Origin: Chitinophagaceae bacterium
GTDB lineage: Bacteria > Bacteroidota > Bacteroidia > Chitinophagales > Chitinophagaceae
DNA length: 11,036 nucleotides
Assembly: GCA_019454915.1 (NCBI GenBank)
Contig: JACFNM010000119.1
Coordinates: forward strand, 1 to 11,036
Direction: 5' to 3'
Shown here: positions 8,823 through 11,036 of the stretch, piece by piece
Position numbering within the stretch: the first letter of the stretch is position 1
How the letters are laid out: every line of letters starts with the position of its first letter
The notes under the pieces: model-generated
The model's database searches: none
What the model was told of the DNA's origin: nothing
What the model saw: only the letters and a program-made list of their open reading frames with translations
Position numbers and translations under genes: made by a program

Positions 8823-9917
8823 TTATACTACTATTTCCACAATCTTGGTAGGTTCTATATTGGCATTACGCATGGAAATACTTCTCGCTGCATTTCCGGC
8901 GAATTCCAAAAATGCCGCCCTGGTAATTTCGTCGTCGCTTACCATAATCGGTACGCCAATATCCCCTCCTTCTCTTATCCCCTGTACCAAGGGAATTTGA
9001 CCAAGGAAAAGAACTTTGTACTCTTCAGCCATTCTTTTACCCCCGTCTTTACCGAATATATAATATTTGTTTTCCGGCAATTCTGCAGGGGTAAACCAAC
9101 TCATATTTTCAACGAGCCCGATAATCGGTACTTTAATCTGCGGTTGATTAAACATGCCGATGGCTTTTTTAGCATCTGCCAGGGCAACGGGTTGCGGCGT
9201 GGTTACCACGATAGCGCCGGTTACCGGCACGGTCTGTACCATCGTTAAATGAATATCGCCGGTTCCGGGAGGCATGTCTATCACGAGGTAGTCCAGTTCA
9301 CCCCAGTCCACATCTGCAACAAACTGCTTTATAGCGCTGCTGGCCATAGGACCGCGCCATACAATAGCCTGTTTTTCATCTACTAAGGAGCCGATACTCA
9401 TTAGTTTAATCCCGAACTTTTCAATGGGGATGATCACTCCTTTTTCACCCACTTTTTTCATTTGTGGCCTTTCACCCCGAATGCCAAACATAATAGGCAC
9501 GCTGGGTCCGTAAATATCAGCGTCCATCAATCCCACAGAAGCGCCGCCCTCGGCAAGCGCAAGCGCCAGGTTGGCTGCTACCGTTGATTTGCCCACTCCG
9601 CCCTTTCCGCTCACTACGGCTATAACGTTTTTTACTCCCGGCAGCAGATTCTTATTGTCACGCCGGTTACTCATGGTGTTGGCCGTGAATTTAATGTTGA
9701 TCTCAGCATCTTTACTCACCTGGTTATGAATAGCATCATGGCAATTATTCTTTATTAAATCTTTCAGCGGACAGGCCGGTGTGGTAAGTACAACAGTAAA
9801 AGAAACCTTGTTTCCGTCTATTGCCACATCTTTTACCATGTTCAGTGTAACCAGGTCTCTGCCTAAATCCGGCTCGATAACGGTGCTTAATGCTTTTAGA
9901 ATATCTTCTTCTTTCAT
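8823..9917 (-). CDS. mrp: Mrp/ApbC-family P-loop ATPase, iron-sulfur carrier protein
   Basis: 364-residue cytoplasmic ATPase of the Mrp/NBP35 group, which binds and hands over Fe-S clusters to apo-proteins. The N-terminal MIP18/DUF59-type domain (about 1-78) has the TTPACP motif with C49. The ParA/MinD-like domain has the deviant Walker A GKGGVGKS (104-111), MDADIYGPS (131-139) and DMPPGTGD (214-221). The segment after ENMSWF, where ApbC/NBP35 proteins normally carry the cluster-binding CxxC, reads TPAELPENKYYIFG (276-289) and has no cysteine. The only cysteines are C49 and C59. This form may be the normal one in Bacteroidota (recalled, not checked). TAGGA, 8 bases upstream of the ATG, is a usable Shine-Dalgarno. 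It is a lone gene with a ~160-base leader and its own terminator. Confidence 0.93.
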   Translation of the reverse strand: MKEEDILKALSTVIEPDLGRDLVTLNMVKDVAIDGNKVSFTVVLTTPACPLKDLIKNNCHDAIHNQVSKDAEINIKFTANTMSNRRDNKNLLPGVKNVIAVVSGKGGVGKSTVAANLALALAEGGASVGLMDADIYGPSVPIMFGIRGERPQMKKVGEKGVIIPIEKFGIKLMSIGSLVDEKQAIVWRGPMASSAIKQFVADVDWGELDYLVIDMPPGTGDIHLTMVQTVPVTGAIVVTTPQPVALADAKKAIGMFNQPQIKVPIIGLVENMSWFTPAELPENKYYIFGKDGGKRMAEEYKVLFLGQIPLVQGIREGGDIGVPIMVSDDEITRAAFLEFAGNAARSISMRNANIEPTKIVEIVV

Positions 9918-10084
9918 TTGTGAATCCTATTGGTTTTAGGCGATTCATTTTGATCCTCAGGTATAAGCAAAGCGTTTTCACCCGTCCCCATGATTATCTG
10001 AGGGTCACACAGGAAGATGGGTTGATGAATGGTGCTAACCTTCAGGGAATGAATCGAAGTTTTTGTTAAAAAAATATTATCGGG
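9914..10084 (-). promoter_or_regulatory. Structured leader region of mrp
   Basis: About 160 bases from the predicted start (~10079) to the mrp ATG. It contains a stem: CCTCAG (9955-9960) + ATAA (9963-9966) pairs with TTAT (9994-9997) + CTGAGG (9998-10003), with a 2-base bulge and a 27-base inner loop. A 25-codon frame (ATG 9991-9989, stop TGA 9916-9914) overlaps the mrp start as ATGA. I do not recognise a known riboswitch class. The element could be a cis-regulator or chance structure. Confidence 0.35.
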
Positions 10085-10092
10085 CAAAGTTA
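10085..10092 (-). promoter_or_regulatory. -7 promoter box upstream of mrp
   Basis: On the minus strand TAACTTTG, a perfect TAnnTTTG match; predicted transcription start near 10079. No clear TTG at the -33 distance, so support is from the -7 box and from the intergenic position only. Confidence 0.5.
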
Positions 10093-10202
10093 AGTCCATA
10101 AATCTTTACTTTGGCTAATTCCTCACTTCATATTAATTTACAGGCTTCAACCCTGTTATTGATTTTTTTGAGGTAAAATTGCAGATCAGTTCAAACCTTG
10201 TA

Positions 10203-10844
10203 ATGAAGCGTCTCATATCATATATCGTTTTTTTATCCATTCTCACGCCGGTTGCCGTAAAAGCACAGTTTGAATCTCTCCAGGATTCAGTGGTGCAGTT
10301 ATACGGTATTGTTATGACGCATGACAGCCTGAAAGGAATTCCGGGCGTTACGGTGATGGTGAAGGGGCAGAACCGCGGTACGATTACCAATGAACAGGGG
10401 GTTTTTTCTATCGTTGTTTTAAAAGGAGATGAAGTGCAGTTCAGTCACGTAACCTATCGTACTGAAACTGATAAAATCCCAACCGATCTCAAAGGAAATC
10501 AATACAGTATGGTGAAGCTGCTGGCTCAGGATACCATTTATCTTCCGGTAGCTATCATTAAAGCCCGGCCTACGCGTGAGCAGTTTGAACGTGACTTCGT
10601 AAACAGAGAAGTTCCGGATGATGACATAGAAATTGCCAGGCAGAATACCAGTGAAGCCAAAAGAAGAATTCTCGCTCGGGCAATCCCCAATGACGGAAGA
10701 GAAGCCAGCAATTATGTATTAAGCAAAAATGCCCAGGGATATTATTATAGCGGGCAGGCTCCGCCTATGAATATATTTAACCCCTTCGCCTGGAGTGAGT
10801 TTGTGAAAGCCTGGAAACGGGGTGATTTTAAAAAGAAATATTAA
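10203..10844 (+). CDS. Secreted CarboxypepD_reg-like domain protein
   Basis: 213-residue exported protein of unknown role. A signal peptide is clear: basic MKR, hydrophobic core to about residue 16, cleavage likely after VKA (A21). A beta-sandwich CarboxypepD_reg-like domain (about 32-105) carries the family hallmarks: LYGIVMTHDSLKGIPGVTV, then the GTITNEQGVFSI strand turn and DEVQFSHVTY. The remaining ~105 residues are charged and helical, with a proline- and aromatic-rich tail (FNPFAWSEFVKAW) that I cannot assign. In Bacteroidota this domain also begins SusC/TonB receptors, but here it is a stand-alone periplasmic or envelope protein without a barrel. An ATG at 10179 is in frame but would put 8 residues ahead of the signal peptide, so 10203 is preferred. 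No good promoter or Shine-Dalgarno is seen. Confidence 0.85.
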   Translation: MKRLISYIVFLSILTPVAVKAQFESLQDSVVQLYGIVMTHDSLKGIPGVTVMVKGQNRGTITNEQGVFSIVVLKGDEVQFSHVTYRTETDKIPTDLKGNQYSMVKLLAQDTIYLPVAIIKARPTREQFERDFVNREVPDDDIEIARQNTSEAKRRILARAIPNDGREASNYVLSKNAQGYYYSGQAPPMNIFNPFAWSEFVKAWKRGDFKKKY

Positions 10845-10884
10845 ATCTGTCGGGGTCAACTTTTCAACCAGATTTTTAGCCATT

Positions 10885-11036
10885 ATGATTAATAGCGTAG
10901 CGATAGTAGGCGCCGGTACAATGGGCAATGGGATAGCCCACACTTTCGCTCTGCATCAGTTTCGGGTTACCTTAACCGATCTTAACGAAACGGCATTGAA
11001 CCGTGCTTTGCAAACGATTGCCCGTAATGCTGAAAG
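10885..11036 (+). CDS. 3-hydroxyacyl-CoA dehydrogenase, N-terminal part (3' end outside window)
   Basis: The first 50 codons of an NAD-dependent (S)-3-hydroxyacyl-CoA dehydrogenase, which interconverts 3-hydroxyacyl-CoA and 3-oxoacyl-CoA in fatty-acid or butanoate metabolism. The protein opens directly with the Rossmann signature VAIVGAGTMGNGIAH (5-19; G9, G11, G14), and D32 sits at the end of the second strand, where it binds the adenosine ribose of NAD. Starting with this domain fits a single-function Hbd/PaaH-like enzyme rather than a FadB fusion, which has a crotonase domain first. The rest cannot be seen, so the substrate chain length is unknown. It begins 40 bases after the preceding gene, with no TAnnTTTG box in the gap, so co-transcription is possible. 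Confidence 0.85.
   Translation, partial: MINSVAIVGAGTMGNGIAHTFALHQFRVTLTDLNETALNRALQTIARNAE

Noticed and set aside
9914..10099. 61-codon minus-strand frame overlapping the mrp start
   Set aside because: Its ATG (10099) is upstream of the predicted mrp promoter box and the protein has no recognisable features; only the shorter 25-codon part is kept as a weak leader observation.

Overview
The window looks like an ordinary chromosomal stretch from a Bacteroidota bacterium, most likely near Chitinophagaceae or a related order (inference). The support is threefold. Several genes are preceded by TAnnTTTG elements, the Bacteroidota -7 promoter box, sometimes with a TTG about 20-23 bases upstream. 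Shine-Dalgarno sequences are mostly weak. The gene content is typical of the phylum: a PorT-like outer-membrane protein, a SMUG2-type glycosylase, a CarboxypepD_reg-like lipid/envelope-type secreted protein, and an Mrp ATPase of the CxxC-less type. No mobile element, CRISPR array, tRNA or rRNA was seen.

Layout, left to right. (1) The 3' end of a PorT-like outer-membrane beta-barrel gene (+) converges on gyrB (-, 281-2263). (2) gyrB is divergent from an AraC-family regulator with a cysteine-rich N-terminal half (+, 2514-3452). The 250-base gap holds a well-formed gyrB promoter and, facing it, an araC promoter with a 16-base dyad against its -7 box. (3) A 280-base gap after the regulator holds a -7-like box and, about 110 bases on, a strong intrinsic terminator. 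It may encode a small RNA or be the regulator's 3' UTR. (4) A large FAD/4Fe-4S oxidoreductase of the D-lactate / D-2-hydroxyglutarate dehydrogenase type (-, 3733-6654). (5) Divergent from it, a compact + strand set with 6- and 15-base gaps: a small single-span membrane protein, a zinc-free MDR-family oxidoreductase and a SMUG2-like uracil-DNA glycosylase. (6) An Mrp/ApbC P-loop ATPase (-, 8823-9917) with a clear terminator behind it and a long, structured leader in front. (7) A secreted CarboxypepD_reg-like protein (+) and the first 50 codons of a 3-hydroxyacyl-CoA dehydrogenase (+), which runs off the right edge.

Functionally this is housekeeping and central metabolism: DNA supercoiling, 2-hydroxyacid oxidation feeding electrons to the membrane, uracil repair, Fe-S protein maturation and acyl-CoA metabolism. 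Apart from the three-gene + strand set, there is no strong sign that the genes form one system. I found no convincing undescribed multi-gene system. The items most worth a second look are regulatory (dyads, the mrp leader, the candidate sRNA) plus the Cys-rich AraC protein and the CxxC-less Mrp. Three genes have longer upstream ATGs in frame that lie upstream of the predicted promoters (gyrB, the small membrane gene) or ahead of the family's conserved N-terminus (FAD oxidoreductase). I used the downstream starts.
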